From Taudactylus pleione (lineage: Eukaryota; Chordata; Amphibia; Anura; Myobatrachidae), in assembly GCA_031769625.1 (NCBI GenBank), contig JAUIMM010000719.1, positions 1,469,001 through 1,533,000 on the forward strand: 64,000 bases of DNA. The letters are read 5' to 3'. The position numbers were made by a program, and so were the translations under genes. Under the pieces are notes generated by a model. That model was not told the origin of the DNA. It made no database searches and saw only the letters and a program-made list of their open reading frames with translations. Below are positions 1 through 12,940 of this stretch, piece after piece (position 1 is the stretch's first letter; every line of letters starts with the position of its first letter).

Positions 1-3000
1 AAGATGGCTGCTGGAGATACTGGGTCTGAGTGTTATGGAACAGTAGAAGCAGACTGCTGGGGATACTGGATCTGAGTGCTATGGAACAGTAGAAGCAGAC
101 TGCTGGGGATACTGGGGCAGAGTGCTATGGCACAATAGAAGCAGGATGCTGGAGATACTGTATCTGAGTGCTATAGCACAATAGAAGCAGGCTGTTGGAG
201 ATACTGGGTCTGAGTGTTATGGAACAGTAGAAGCAGGCTGCTGGAGATACTGGATCTGAGTACTATGGAACAGTAGAAGCAGACTGCTGGGGATACTGGG
301 TCTGAGTGCTATGGCACAATAGAAGCAGGATGCTGGAGATACTGGATCTGAGTGCTATGGCACAATAGAAGCAGGCTGCTGGAGATACTGGGTCTGAGTG
401 CTATGGCACAATAGAAGCAGGCTGCTGGAGATACTGGGTCTGAGTGCTAAAGCACAATAGAAGCAGGCTGTTGGAGATACTGGGTCTGAGAGCTATTGCA
501 CAATAGAAGCTGGCTGCTGGAGATACTGAGTCTTAGAGCTATGGCACAGTAGAAGCAGGCTGCTGGAGATACTGGGTCTGAGTGCTATGGCACAGTAGAA
601 GCAGGCTGATGGGGATACTGGATCTGAGTGCTACGGCACAATAGAAGCAGGCTGCTGGAGGTACTGGGTCTGAGTGCTATGGCACAATAGAAGTAGGCTG
701 CTGGAGATACTGGGCCTGAGTGCTATGGCACAATAGAAGCAGGCTGCTGGAGATACTGGATCTGAGTGCTATGGCACAATAGAAGCAGGCTGCTGGAGAT
801 ACTGGGTCTGAGTGCTATAGCACAATAGAAGCTGGCTGCTGGAGATACTGGGTCTGAGTGCTATGGCACAGTAGAAGCAGGCTGCTGGAGATACTGGGTC
901 TGAGTCCTATGGCACAGTAGAAGCAGGCTGCTGGCGAATCTGGGTCTGAGTGCTATGGCACAGTAGAAGCAGGCTGCTGGAGATACTGAGTCTGAGTCCT
1001 ATGGCACAGTAGAAGCAGGCTGCTGGAGATATTGGGTCTGAGTGCTATGGCACAATAGAAGCAGGCTGCTGGAGATACTGGGTCTGAATGCTATGGCACA
1101 ATAGAAGCAGGCTGCTGGAGATACTGGGTTTGAGTGCTATAGAACAATAGAAGCAGGCTCCTGGAGATACTGGGTCTGAGTGCTATGGCACAATAGAAGC
1201 AGGCTGCTGGAGATACTGGATCTGAGTGCTATGGCACAATAGAAGCAGGCTGCTGGAGATACTGGATCTGAGTGCTATGGCACAATAGAAGCTGGCTGCG
1301 GGAGATACTGGGTCTGAGAGATATGGCACAATAGAAGCAGGCAGCTGGAGATACTGGGTCAGAGTGATATGGCACAATAGAAGCAGGCTGCTGGAGTTTC
1401 TGGGTCTGAGTGCTATTGCACAATAGAAGCAGGCTGCTGGAGATACTGGGTCTGAGTGCTATAGCGCAATAGAAGCAGGCTGCTGGAGATACTGGGTCTG
1501 AGTGCTATGGAACAATAGAAGCAAGCTGCTGGAGATACTGGGTCTGAGTCCTATGGCACAGTAGAAGCAGGCTGCTGGAGATACTGGGTCTGAGTGCTAT
1601 GGTACAATAGAAGCAGGCTGCTGGAGATACTGGGTCTGAGTGCTATGGCACAGTAGAAGAAGGCTGCTGGAGATACTGGGTCTGAGTGCTATGGCACAAT
1701 AGAAGCAGGCTGCTGGAGATACTGGGTCTGAGTGCTATGGCACAATAGAAGCAGGCTGCTGGAGATACTGGGTCTGAGTGCTATGGCACAATAGAAGCAG
1801 GCTGCTGGAGATACTGGGTCTGAGTGCTATGGCACAATAGAAGCAGGCTGCTGGAGATACTGGGTCTGAGTGCTATGGCACAACAGAAGCAGGCTGCTGA
1901 AGATACTGGGTTGGAGTGCTATGGCACAATAGAAGCAGGCTGCTGGAGATACTGGGTCTGAGTCATATGGCACAATAGAAGCAGACTGCTGGGGATACTG
2001 GATCTGAGTGCTATGGAACAGTAGAAGCAGGCTGCTGGAGATACTGGGTCTGAGAGCTATGACACAATAGAATCAGGCTGCTGGAGATACTGGATCTGAG
2101 TGCAAGCACAATAGAATTAGGCTGCTGGAGATACTGGGTCTGAGTGCTGTAGCACGATAGAAGCAGGCTGCTGGAGATACTGGGACTGAGTATTATTGCA
2201 CAATAGAAGCAGGCTGCTGGAGATACTGGGTCTGAGTACAATGGCACAATAGAAGCAGGCTGATGGTGATACTGGGTCTGAGTGGTATGGCACAATTGAA
2301 GTAGGCTGCTGGAGATACTCGGTCTGAGTGCTATGGCACAATAGAAGCAGGCTGCTGGAGATACTGGATCTGAGTGTTATAGCACGATAGAAGCAGGCTG
2401 CTGGAGATACTGGGTCTGAGTGCTATGGCACAATAGAAGCAGGCTGCTGGAGATGTTGGGTCTGAGTGCTTTGGCACAACAGAAGCAGGCTGCTGGAGAT
2501 ACTGGGTCTGAGTGCTATAGCACGATAGAAGCAGGCTGCTGGAGATGCTGGGTCTGAGTGCTACGGCACTATAGAAGCAGGCTGCTGGAGATACTGGATC
2601 TGTTCTATGGCACAATAGAAGCAGGCTGCTAGAGATACTGGATCTGAGTGCTATGGCACAATAGAAGCAGGCTGCTGGAGATGCTGGGTCTGAGAGCTAT
2701 AGCACAATAGAAAGGCTGCTGGAGATACTGGGTCTGAGTGCTATGGTACAGTAGAAGCAGGCTGCTGGAGATACTGGTTCTGAGTGCTATAGCACAATAG
2801 GAGCAGACTGCTGGAGATACAGGGTCTGAGTGCTATGGGACAATAGAAGCAGGCTGCTGGATATACTGGGTCTGAGTGCTAAAGCAAAATAGAAGCAGAC
2901 AGCTGGAGATACTGGGTCTGAGTGCTATGGCACAATAGAAGCAGGCTGCTGGAGATACTGGGTCTGAGTGCTATGAAACAATAGAAGCAGGGTGCTGGAG

Positions 3001-4247
3001 ATACTGGATCTGAGTGCTATGGCACAGTAGAAGCAGGCTGCTGGAGATACTGGGTCTGAGTCCTATGGCACAGTAGAAGCAGGCTGCTGGAGATATTGGA
3101 TCTGAGTGCTATGGCACAGTAGAAGCAGGCTGCTGGAGATACTGGGTCTGAGTGATATGGCACAGTAGAAGCAGGCTGCAGGAGATACTGGATCTGAGTG
3201 CTATAGCACAATAGAAGCAGGCTGCTGGAGATACTGGATCTGAGTGCTATGGCACAATAGAAGCAGGCTGCTGGAGATACTGGATCTGAGTGCTATGGCA
3301 CAATAGAAGCTGGCTGCTGGAGATACTGAGTCTGAGTGCTTTGAAACAATAGAAGCAGGCTGATGTAGATACTGGATCTGAGTGCTATGGCACAGTAGAA
3401 GCAGGTTGATGAGGATACTGGGTCTGAGTGCTATGGCACAATAGAAGCAGGCTGCTGGAGATTCTTCGGTCTGAGTGCTATGGCACAATAGAAGCAGGCA
3501 GCTGTAAATTCTTCGGTCTGAGTGCTATGGCACAATAGAAGCAGGCTGCTGGAGATACTGGATCTGAGTGCTATGGCACAGTAGAAGCAGGCTGATGGGG
3601 ATACTGGGTCTGAGTGCTATGGCACAATAGAAGCAGGCTGATGGAGATTCTTCGGTCTGAGTGCTATGGCACAATAGAAGCAGTCTGCTGGAGATTCTTC
3701 GGTCTGAGTGCTATGGCACGATAGAAGCAGGCTGCTGGAGATACTGGGTCTGAGTGCTATGGCACAATGGAAGCAGGCTGCTGGAGATACTGGATCTGAG
3801 TGCTATGGCACAATAGCAGGCTGCTGCAGATACTGTGTCTGAGTGCTATGGCACAATAGAAGCAGGCTGCAGGAGATTCTGGGTCTGAGTGCTATAGCAC
3901 AATAGAAGCAGGCTGCTGGAGATACTGGGTCTGAGTGCTATGGCACAATAGAAGCAGGCTGCTGGAGATACTGGATCTGAGTGCTATGGCACAGTAGAAG
4001 CAGGCTGCTGGAGATACTGGGTCTGAGTGCTATGGCACAACAGAAGCAGGCTGCTGGAGATACTGGGTCTGGGTGCTATGGCACAATAGAAGCAGGCTGC
4101 TGGAGATACTGGATCTGAGTGCTATGGCACAATAGAAGCAGGCTGCTGGAGATACTGGATCTGAGTGCTATGGCACAATAGAAGCAGGCTGCTGGAGATA
4201 CTGGATCTGAGTGCTATAGTATGATAGAAGCAGGCTGCTGGAGATAC
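1..4247. repeat. 46-bp satellite/minisatellite array (about 92 copies, truncated by window edge)
   Basis: A 46-bp unit containing the phrases ctggagatactgggtctgag and tgctatggcacaatagaagc repeats head to tail from the first base to about 4247. Common variants are gggtctgag/ggatctgag, cacaat/cacagt/aacaat and a few 1-5 base deletions. Because 46 is not a multiple of 3, the reading frame shifts every unit. Short open frames on the minus strand are therefore by-products of the repeat and not genes. The array starts before the window, so its true size is unknown. Its right edge decays gradually into non-repetitive DNA. Confidence 0.97.
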
Positions 4248-4429
4248 TGGAACTGGGTGCCGGAATCACAACTAAAGTAGACTGCAGGAGTGTATCAGGA
4301 CTGAATGCTGGGAAGTAATTCTTGTGCATGAAACTTGAACAGGCTGACACAGAATACTGAAGTAAACAACTTGTACTGGCTAAAACACAATGCTCTGACA
4401 CAAATAATAGAGCATTTGTGTTGGAACAC
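4248..4429. repeat. Decayed edge of the 46-bp satellite
   Basis: Fragments such as tagactgcaggagtgtatcagg and aacaggctgacacagaatactg still resemble the satellite unit but no longer keep the 46-bp period. Similar degenerate pieces (gctggattgccctggagata, caatactgtagcaggtt) reappear at 4725-4870 beyond the MITE, which indicates that the MITE landed in the old fringe of the array. Confidence 0.6.
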
Positions 4430-4702
4430 ACCTTGGGCAAAATTTATTAAGTGGCAGGTTCTAAATCCCCGGCGGTTTGTTGGCGGTTTGACGGCGGGTT
4501 CTAAACCTTGGGGGTTTGGTGGTGGTTTTGCTGCAGTTTACAAATGACAGCCCTGTTCTATTCTATTCTAAAATGTTTATTGACAGCGGTTTTGTGGCAG
4601 TTTTGCAGCGGTTTTGGACTTAGTAAATCTGCAGAAAGCAAAACCGCCACCAAACCACCAGGGTTTAGAAACCGCCGCTTAGTAAATTTTGCCCCAAGTC
4701 TA
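4430..4702. mobile_element. Harbinger-type MITE with long terminal inverted repeats
   Basis: The left end reads cttgggcaaaatttattaag and the right end is its near inverse, cttagtaaattttgccccaag. The inverted match continues inward through G-rich sequence (ggtttggtggtggttttgct against its complement around 4640-4670). The terminus resembles the GGGNAAATTTAYTAAG ends of the Harbinger element at 46461-52788, so the same superfamily is inferred. There is no coding capacity; open frames crossing it are incidental. Confidence 0.65.
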
Positions 4703-5191
4703 AATACTTTGAGAAGCAAATATTGAAGCAGGTTTGCTGGATTGCCCTGGAGATATACTGTGAAACAATTACTGGAGCAGGTTTGCTGGACTGCACTGGA
4801 ACAATGCTGCAAAGCCAATACTGTAGCAGGTTTTCTAATAAGCACTGGAGCAGAATGCTGAGATGCAAAACAGACACAGACGCCTAGGTACTGATCCTCT
4901 GAGAGAGATTCTGTACTAAGACTGTGCTGTCAGAAGTTTCTGTTTTAAATAGGGCACCCTAAGTGCTGATAGGCTTAGTGAGACAAGTGAGCAGAGTGCT
5001 GGCAGTTGGTTAGACAGAATGGATCATGTGACAGTCCAAGATGGCGGCACCCATGAGGCAGAACAGCATGAACTGCTTGGAGAGGAATGTCAGCCACATT
5101 TACAAATTAGTGACCACAGATCTCAGGTACGCCACTGGCAGCCAACAGGGACACAGATGGCAGTAATGTGACACTGCCAGGCATGGTATTT
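4703..5191. other. Non-coding stretch with satellite remnants
   Basis: Up to about 4870 this holds degraded copies of the 46-bp satellite. Beyond that the sequence is unique-looking, with no open frame, splice-bounded exon or inverted repeat that I could support. Confidence 0.5.
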
Positions 5192-5670
5192 GGGAACTGA
5201 TTCAGGAACTGATTCAGGCCCGCTCGCGAGCGCTATGCGATGGGCAAACCATCGCTCTGGGTCTCGTACCAAAGGGGGCGTGCTGTCGATGTTGAGCGAC
5301 AGCACGCCCCCTTTGGTGGGCGGGCCAGGGGAGTGGCTGCCCAAATGGAGGCGTTCCCTTGTGAATGCCTCCGTTTGGGGGCGGCCCCACTGACATCACG
5401 AGTGATGTCAGTGGGAGAGATTTCAGCTCTGTGAGAGCCGAAATCTCTCTGGGGCTTGCGGCAACGAGACCCTACCACAAGGGTCTCGTCATAAGCCCAA
5501 TGGTCGCGATGGTCTTGACCATCGCAACCATCTTACTGGCCGCTCGCTATAGCTGTGGGTGGTCACCCACAGCTATGCGAGCGGCCAGGAGGCTGCTCTA
5601 AAAAACAAGAAGGCCGGCCCTGATTCAGAGCGAGCGTTCTGTCAGAGCGTCCGGCTCTGAATCAGGGCCA
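5192..5670. mobile_element. Type-1 hairpin-chain MITE, copy A
   Basis: The right end (ggctctgaatcagggcc) and the interior match copies B, C and D below. The interior is a chain of palindromes: ccaaagggggcgtgctgtcg with its inverse, ccactgacatcac with its inverse, a gattt(c/t)(a/g)gctct hairpin, gatggtcgcgatggt with its inverse, and agctgtgggtgg with its inverse. The left end carries two gaactgattcagg repeats, so its exact boundary and target duplication are unclear. Non-coding. Confidence 0.75.
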
Positions 5671-6827
5671 CTGTCCCAAACCATGCATGTCCTTTGTGGC
5701 TTGCACATGTGCTAGCCAACAGCCAAGGAATTCCCAGAAGGACTACTGGGTCATAAAGTCCTCGCACAATGGATGAGCTGTCCTTTGCAGCTTTAATCTT
5801 AAATCTACATTCAAATGGCATTAATAAATGCCACTATTCATGTGGTAAGTGACGGGATGTTACGCATTCAAAATGCTTCCTTGTCTAACTGGCCAGAGAG
5901 ATGAAGAGACCTGGTGTCTGAGCTATCTCTGCTGTTTGTCAGGTATTTTGTGCCAATTTTCAATACCACAACTTGATAAATATGGTGGTTTCTATTTTTT
6001 AAAGGTAATAAATCAGGATGATGATGTGTAATGTGTGGGGTTTGGGAAAATAGTGGTTTGTGGTGAAGTATTTACAGTATCTAAAACTGAGCTGGTTCTT
6101 ATTGATAGTTTTGAAATTATTAAATACATGTTCTAGATAACTTCATGACTATATACATATATATATTTATTTATTATACTGTACATTGAGCAATTTTGAA
6201 TTTATTACCTCATTACTTTCTTTCACATCTAGAATAGAGAATAATACAAACAATAAATCAGACTGATACATAATGAGGAATGTCAGTAACACATCAAGGT
6301 CACATTAACAAGATAAACAAGGAAGAGCTGATTTATGAAGCACAGATTGCCCATTGTGCCGCCTGTCTTTTGGGATTACCCTTTGTCCTCATGCCTGGGT
6401 CGAGTTTTAGGTTGTGGGGTCCAGGGGTGTATCAAGGGAGGAGGGGGCCCGTGTTATCTCCCTGTTCGGGCCCCCTCCTCTCTACCTGGCTCCCATCAGC
6501 AAACTGACAGAAGCAGTAGACTCCGAGCACTAGATTGGGTGCAGGGTGTGCGTTGCATATGGGCCCCTGGGTCCAAGGAGGGCCCGCACCACACACCCTG
6601 CACCCATACTTTATTTTTTATATTTACCTCTCCACCACTTTCCCGGTGATTTCCTTCTGCACATACGCAAAATGCTGGGCAAATGGCCACAGTGGCCAAT
6701 TTCCTGGCGTTTTCAGCAGCGCTTCTCTGTGGGACATCGGAGAGCGGAGAGGTAAGTATGAAAAAAAAGTATGAATGCTGGGTGTGTAGCACTGAGACTG
6801 AGTTGGGAGTAAAGTAAAACAAGAGCA
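5671..6827. other. Intergenic/intronic AT-rich sequence with a GC-rich repeat remnant
   Basis: 5671-6400 is ordinary AT-rich DNA. 6420-6760 is GC-richer and contains short inverted phrases (gggggcccgtgtt against cgggccccctcc). It has splice-like sites on both strands (cggagaggtaagtatg on plus; cccacag and GAG|GTAAAT on minus). Read in the phase needed by the host gene upstream, the minus-strand candidate exon meets a stop after five codons, so I do not call it. Confidence 0.4.
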
Positions 6828-9800
6828 AGTAACACTGTATCAGAACAATCCATGTTACACTGCAAGAGGAAGTAACATTGTATCAGGACAATCCATGTTA
6901 CACTGCAAGAGGAAGTAACATTGTATCAGGACAATCCATGTTACACTGCAAGAGGAAGTAACACTGTATCAGGACAATCCATGTTACACTGCAAGAGGAA
7001 GTAACATTGTAACAGGACAATCCATGTTACACTGCAAGAGGAAGTAACACTGTATCAGGACAATCCATGTTACACTGCAAGAGGAAGTAACATTGTATCA
7101 GGACAATCCATGTTACACTGCAAGAGGATGTAACATTGTATCAGGACAATCCATGTTACATTGCAAGAGGCAGTAACACTGTATCAGGACAATCCATGTT
7201 ACACTGCAAGAGGAAGTAACATTGTATCAGGACAATCCATGTTACACTGCAAGAGGAAGTAACACTGTATCAGGACAATCCATGTTACACTGCAAGAGGA
7301 AGTAACACTGTATCAGGACAATCCATGTTACACTGCAAGAGGAAGTAACACTGTATCAGGACAATCCATGTTACACTGCAAGAGGAAGTAACATTGTATC
7401 AGGACAATCCATGTTACACTGCAAGAGGAAGTAACATTGTATCAGGACGATCCATGTTACACTGCAAGAGGAAGTAACACTGTATCAGGATGATCCATGT
7501 TACACTGCAAGAGGAAGTAACATTGTATCAGGACAATCCATGTTTCACTGCAAGAGGAAGTAACACTGTATCAGGACGATCCATGTTACACTGCAAGAGG
7601 AAGTTACATTGTATCAGGGCGATCCATGTTACACTGCAAGATGAAGTAACATTGTATCAGGACAATCCATGTTACACTGCAAGAGGAAGTAACATTGTAT
7701 CAGGACGATCCATGTTACACTGCAAGAGGAAGTAACACTGTATCAGGATGATCCATGTTACACTGCAAGAGGAAGTAACATTGTATCAGGACAATCCATG
7801 TTACACTGCAAGAGGATGTAACATTGTATCAGGACAATCCATGTTACATTGCAAGAGGAAGTAACACTGTATCAGGACAATCCATGTTACACTGCAAGAG
7901 GAAGTAACATTGTATCAGGACAATCCATGTTACACTGCAAGAGGAAGTAACACTGTATCAGGACAATCCATGTTACACTGCAAGAGGATGTAACACTGTA
8001 TCAGGACAATCCATGTTACACTGCAAGAGGAAGTAACACTGTATCAGGACAATCCATGTTACACTGCAAGAGGAAGTAACATTGTATCAGGACAATCCAT
8101 GTTACATTGCAAGAGGAAGTAACATTGTATCAGGACGATCCATGTTACACTGCAAGAGGAAGTAACACTGTATCAGGATGATCCATGTTACACTGCAAGA
8201 GGAAGTAACATTGTATCAGGACAATCCATGTTTCACTGCAAGAGGAAGTAACACTGTATCAGGACGATCCATGTTACACTGCAAGAGGAAGTTACATTGT
8301 ATCAGGGCGATCCATGTTACACTGCAAGAGGAAGTAACATTGTATCAGGACAATCCATGTTACACTGCAAGAGCAAGTAACATTGTATCAGGACAATTCA
8401 TGTTACACTGCAAGAGCAAGTAACATTGTATCAGGACAATCCATGTTACACTGCAAGAGGAAGTAACACTGTATCAGGACAATCCATGTTACACTGCAAG
8501 AGGAAGTAACATTGTATCAGGACAATCCATGTTACACTGCAAGAGAAAGTAACACTGTATCAGGACAATCCATGATACACTGCAAGAGGAAGTAACACTG
8601 TATCAGGACAATCCATGTTACACTGCAAGAGGAAGTAACATTGTATCAGGACAATCCATGTTACACTGCAAGAGAAAGTAACACTGTATCAGGACAATCC
8701 ATGTTACACTGCAAGAGGAAGTAACATTGTATCAGGACAATTCATGTTACACTGCAAGAGCAAGTAACATTGTATAAGGACAATTCATGTTACACTGCAA
8801 GAGGAAGTAACATTTTATCAGGACAATCCATGTTACACTGCAAGATCAAGTAACATTGTATCAGGACAATCCATGTTACACTGCAAGATCAAGTAACATT
8901 GTATCAGGACAATCCATGTTACACTGCAAGAGCAAGTAACATTGTATCAGGAAAATCCATGTTACACTGCAAGAGGAAGTAACATTGTATCAGGACGATC
9001 CATGTTACACTGCAAGAGGAAGTAACATTGTATCAGGACGATCCATGTTACACTGCAAGAGGAAGTAACACTGTATCAGGACAATCCATGTTACACTGCA
9101 AGAGGAAGTAACACTGTATCAGGACAATCCATGTTACATTGCAAGAGGAAGTAACGCTGTATCAGGACAATCCATGTTACACTGCAAGAGGAAGTAACAC
9201 TGTATCAGAACAATCCATGCTACACTGCAAGAGGAAGTAACACTGTATCAGGACAATCCTTGTTACACTGCAAGAGGAAGTAACATTGTATCAGGACAAT
9301 CCATGTTACACTGCAATAGGAAGTAACATTGTATCAGGACAATCCATGTTACACTGCAAGAGGAAGTAACATTGTATCAGGACAATCCATGTTACACTGC
9401 AAGAGGAAGTAACACTGTATCAGGACAATCCATGTTACACTGCAAGAGGAAGTAACATTGTATCAGGACAATCCATGTTACACTGCAAGAGAAAGTAACA
9501 CTGTATCAGGACAATCCATGTTACACTGCAAGAGGAAGTAACATTGTATCAGGACAATTTATGTTACACTGCAAGAGCAAGTAACATTGTATAAGGACAA
9601 TTCATGTTACACTGCAAGAGGAAGTAACATTTTATCAGGACAATCCATGTTACACTGCAAGAGGAAGTAACATTGTATCAGGACAATCCATGTTACACTG
9701 CAAGATCAAGTAACATTGTATCAGGACAATCCATGTTACACTGGAAGAGCAAGTAACATTGTATCACGAAAATCCATGTTACACTGCAAGAGGAAGTAAC

Positions 9801-10259
9801 ATTGTATCAGGACGATCCATGTTACACTGCAAGAGGAAGTAACATTGTATCAGGACGATCCATGTTACACTGCAAGAGGAAGTAACACTGTATCAGGACA
9901 ATCCATGTTACACTGCAAGAGGAAGTAACACTGTATCAGGACAATCCATGTTACATTGCAAGAGGAAGTAACGCTGTATCAGGACAATCCATGTTACACT
10001 GCAAGAGGAAGTAACACTGTATCAGGACAATCCATGTTACACTGCAAGAGGAAGTAACACTGTATCAGGACAATCCTTGTTACACTGCAAGAGGAAGTAA
10101 CATTGTATCAGGACAATCCATGTTACACTGCAATAGGAAGTAACATTGTATCAGGACAATCCATGTTACACTGCAAGAGGAAGTAACATTGTATCAGGAC
10201 AATCCATGTTACACTGCAAGAGGAAGTAACATTGTATCAGGACAATCCATGTTTCACTG
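6828..10259. repeat. 43-bp minisatellite array (about 79 copies) with higher-order repeats
   Basis: The 43-bp unit contains acaatccatgttacactgca followed by agaggaagtaacattgtatc. Most variation is attgta/actgta and a few marker mutations. Two segments are later duplications. The block at 7490 recurs at 8178, 688 bp or exactly 16 units away, including the markers gtttcactgc and aagttacattg. A block with the marker tgtataagg recurs 817 bp or exactly 19 units apart (about 8774 and 9591). It lies downstream of the last exon found for the minus-strand gene. Confidence 0.97.
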
Positions 10260-10370
10260 AAAAGGGCGTAAATACATGTATTTTGTCTGCATGCAGGTAC
10301 AAATGCTGGGCAGCTTATCTTACACTGCAATTTAGATTTTAGTTTGGACACGTCCCTCCCAAATCTAAGG

Positions 10371-10584
10371 GATAAATTTAAAGGTTGATTTTGATCTATT
10401 TCAAATCGATCTAAATCAAACTAAATTGTTGTTGTGTTTCTGGGGATAAATCAAATTTACTAACACTTAAAAAAGCAAATCCAAAATTGTCTGTTAGTAA
10501 ATGTGATTTAGCCCCAGAAACACAACAACAATTTAGTTTGATGTAGATTGATTTGAAATAGATCTAAATTGACCTTTAGTAAAA
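10371..10584. mobile_element. Palindromic MITE
   Basis: The two halves are inverted copies of one another: ggttgattttgatctatttc ... attgttgttgtgtttctggg on the left, and cccagaaacacaacaacaat ... tttgaaatagatctaaattg on the right. The loop is about 65 bp. The left outer sequence is taaatttaaagg and the right is cctttagtaaa, a Harbinger-like terminus. A target duplication is not clear because the right flank is an A tract. Confidence 0.65.
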
Positions 10585-10806
10585 AAAAAACTAAATGTCT
10601 CAGCACATTTTAAATCTGCCCCACCTCTGCCCCACCTATGCCCCTCCTGCAGCGCAACATGTGTGCAAAGCTGTTTGCTCCTTTTGCTGTAATCTGTGCC
10701 CAGCTCTAAATCAAACCCTTGGTGTGCATGGTAACTTCTTGTTCTTTGTACATGGATATATATATATAATAGTATATGCTGGAATCTGGCTCTGCTCATG
10801 TGTTAC

Positions 10807-10854
10807 CTGTAAGAGTGTCACGATCGGATGCGGGAAGTAACCTTGGATGATGTC
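10807..10854 (-). CDS. Host gene, coding exon 5 (48 bp, phase 1-1)
   Basis: On the minus strand a pyrimidine tract ending ctcttttcag precedes this exon and GTAACA follows it. Read in the phase carried from the exon at 17066-17025 it is open and encodes GHHPRLLPASDRDTLT plus one base. It extends the Ser-rich tail of the protein. No stop codon is reached here. The next exon must lie further left, beyond the 43-bp array or outside the window, or an alternative end has been missed. Support comes from the splice sites and unbroken phase with four other exons, not from homology. Confidence 0.6.
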
Positions 10855-12440
10855 CTGAAAAGAGAGTAATACTGTCAGTACAACCAATGTATCTCATTAT
10901 CACTAAAATAATGGTACACATACAGTAATTTTCTATTGTACAGATCTTATGCCTTCTGACTCAATCATTATGTTTTAGATTGTGTTTCTAATCAAGTTGT
11001 AACAATTAGTTTTCATGGTTCATAACTTGTAAAATGTTTGCCACTAGATTGACATCAATCTGCAAAGTCACATATGGTGAGCATGGGTTTTGTCAATGTC
11101 ATCAATAGTGTAAATTAGACATGAGAGGTTCAGCTTCCCTGGTAACTGCATACACCTGAACTTCAAGGTTCTGAGTATTTCCGAATCCCGGTTTGGGTCC
11201 TCCCACCAAGTTTGGATTCCAAAACGAGGCAAAACATAATCTTTCCAGTGTCACATCTTGTGTGTTTTGGATTGCATATAAAACCCCTCCTTCATGACCA
11301 GGTGCCATGTCCCACAGGAGAGTGGAGGGAGAGGGAGTGGGCACTGTGAGCAGAAGCAGTGAGGAACAGAAACCTGTTCCTTCAAGTGTGTACAAACAAT
11401 TGCCATTGTTGACTATCTAAAAATCATATCCATTAGTGCAAAAAAAAATTGCATAGTGTGTTTTCCTTTCAGTGTAAGTGAGGTTGTGTGTGGTGGCAAC
11501 TCTCAAAAACGTGATACAACAATGTTTTCTGCTTCAGTTTGTCCTGCAAATGCTGCTGCAATGCACCACAGTGAAACACTATCATGACATGTAGTCAGGC
11601 TCTAAAGAATTGTCCAAATTTATTGACACCACTACCTTGATTCAACCTGATACAGTAATCTTCAATAGCATGGTGGAGGATTATTTTAATGACAATGTAC
11701 AAATTAGCATGCCACACAGTCCCTTTGAATACTAGGAGGAAAAACAGCAATTTGGAGTTCCTTGTACAAACTAGACTTGGTTTACTTAAGCTGCCCACCC
11801 TCCAGTGTTTACCCGTAAAAAAAGTGTTTAGCACAGCTGAGAACCTAAAAGTGGTCAGCCTAGTAGTCTTCTTACAAAAAATGTGGAAAAACTGATGTTA
11901 AATAAAGAACAAAAAATTTTATGAGCACAACCTTTGCCACCAATTACAATGAAGTACAGAAACTTCTGTAATGGTGGATTCCAGTAAAAATAGCTAATAT
12001 TGCATGATGAACATATTAACAATACTGATGAGGGTGAGGGTATGGATGATAGTAACATCTTCCAACTGATTAACAACACTGTTAACTGACTGTAATTCCA
12101 TTGGTAGCTTGTTCTATGGGAGGTAAACAAACAAAGCACTTCATCCACAAAAGTGGCAGTCTTTGTCGATGAAGTGCTTGTTTGTTAAACTGTGCATGTC
12201 CTTTTCAATATACAATATAAGGGTGGATGGGAGGGTCCAAGGACATTTCCATCGTGCACTACCTTTCATTATGAGCTTTGCCAATATTGTGTGTGTTTGA
12301 CAGGCAGTGTACTGTATATTATTACACAGTGCTGGGGCATTAATTTTCTTTTGTATCTTGCAATGCCATCATTCACCAGTTTCTAACACGGGCATATATG
12401 CCCTGTTTCATGCAGCTTCTCAGCAGATACAGACTAGTAC
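10855..12440. other. Intron of the minus-strand gene, no feature seen
   Basis: AT-rich DNA lying between coding exons 4 and 5. Short open frames occur on both strands but none has both splice sites in the required phase, and none resembles a known family. Confidence 0.45.
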
Positions 12441-12940
12441 CATGAAATCAAATAATTAATAATTAATCATTCAATTTGACTAGGCTACTACGCTGCCTTA
12501 AATCCTGAGGAATCAATCTCATTGGCATTTTGGATGCGTGTTTTTTGGTAGTGTTTTCTTTTCCATTTCTCCAATTTACTTTTTTTATAGTTAAATTATT
12601 AACAGTAATCAATTAATTAATCAATCTCTTTAGGATTCTTGTTTTTAATGGTTTGTTCCATTTATATATTTTTTTCATTTATAGTTATATTCAGTAATCA
12701 ATCATTCAATCAATCCATCAATCAATCCATCTCATGTGGATTGTTGTTTTTGAATGATTTGTTCAATTTGTCAAATTCTTTTTCATTTGTAGTTATATTC
12801 TGTAATCATTCAATCAATTATTCAATTAACCTCATTTGAATTTTGGATGCTTTTTTGGAAGTGTTTTTCACTTCTCTGATTTGCTTTTTTTTACAGTTAA
12901 ATTGTTAACACTAATCAATTAATCAATCAATCAATCAATG
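12440..12940. repeat. Diverged tandem repeat of about 105 bp with embedded (AATC)n
   Basis: Phrases such as ttttggatgc...ttggtagtgtttt, cttttttatagttaaattattaacagtaatcaatt and the CAATCAAT runs recur about every 105 bp (for example, tggatgc near 12530 and again near 12843, three units apart). Copies are heavily mutated. The tetranucleotide runs at 12695-12735 and 12905-12940 are part of each unit. Confidence 0.55.

Noticed and set aside
1183..3488. Series of 64-95 codon minus-strand frames rich in Ser/Leu/Cys/Tyr
   Set aside because: They are translations of the 46-bp satellite in shifting frames and have no gene context.
5123..5601. Cluster of 60-80 codon frames on both strands
   Set aside because: Mirror translations of palindromic MITE A; the same frames reappear in copies B, C and D.
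6626..6746. Possible sixth exon of the minus-strand gene
   Set aside because: Has acceptor and donor shape but hits a stop after five codons in the needed phase and lies in repeat-like DNA.
7490..8423. Two 81-codon plus-strand frames
   Set aside because: Identical positions of the 43-bp repeat duplicated 688 bp apart; chance open frames.
1..10259. Possible CRISPR array reading of the regular repeats
   Set aside because: No unique spacers between repeats; the units are contiguous tandem repeats in eukaryotic DNA.
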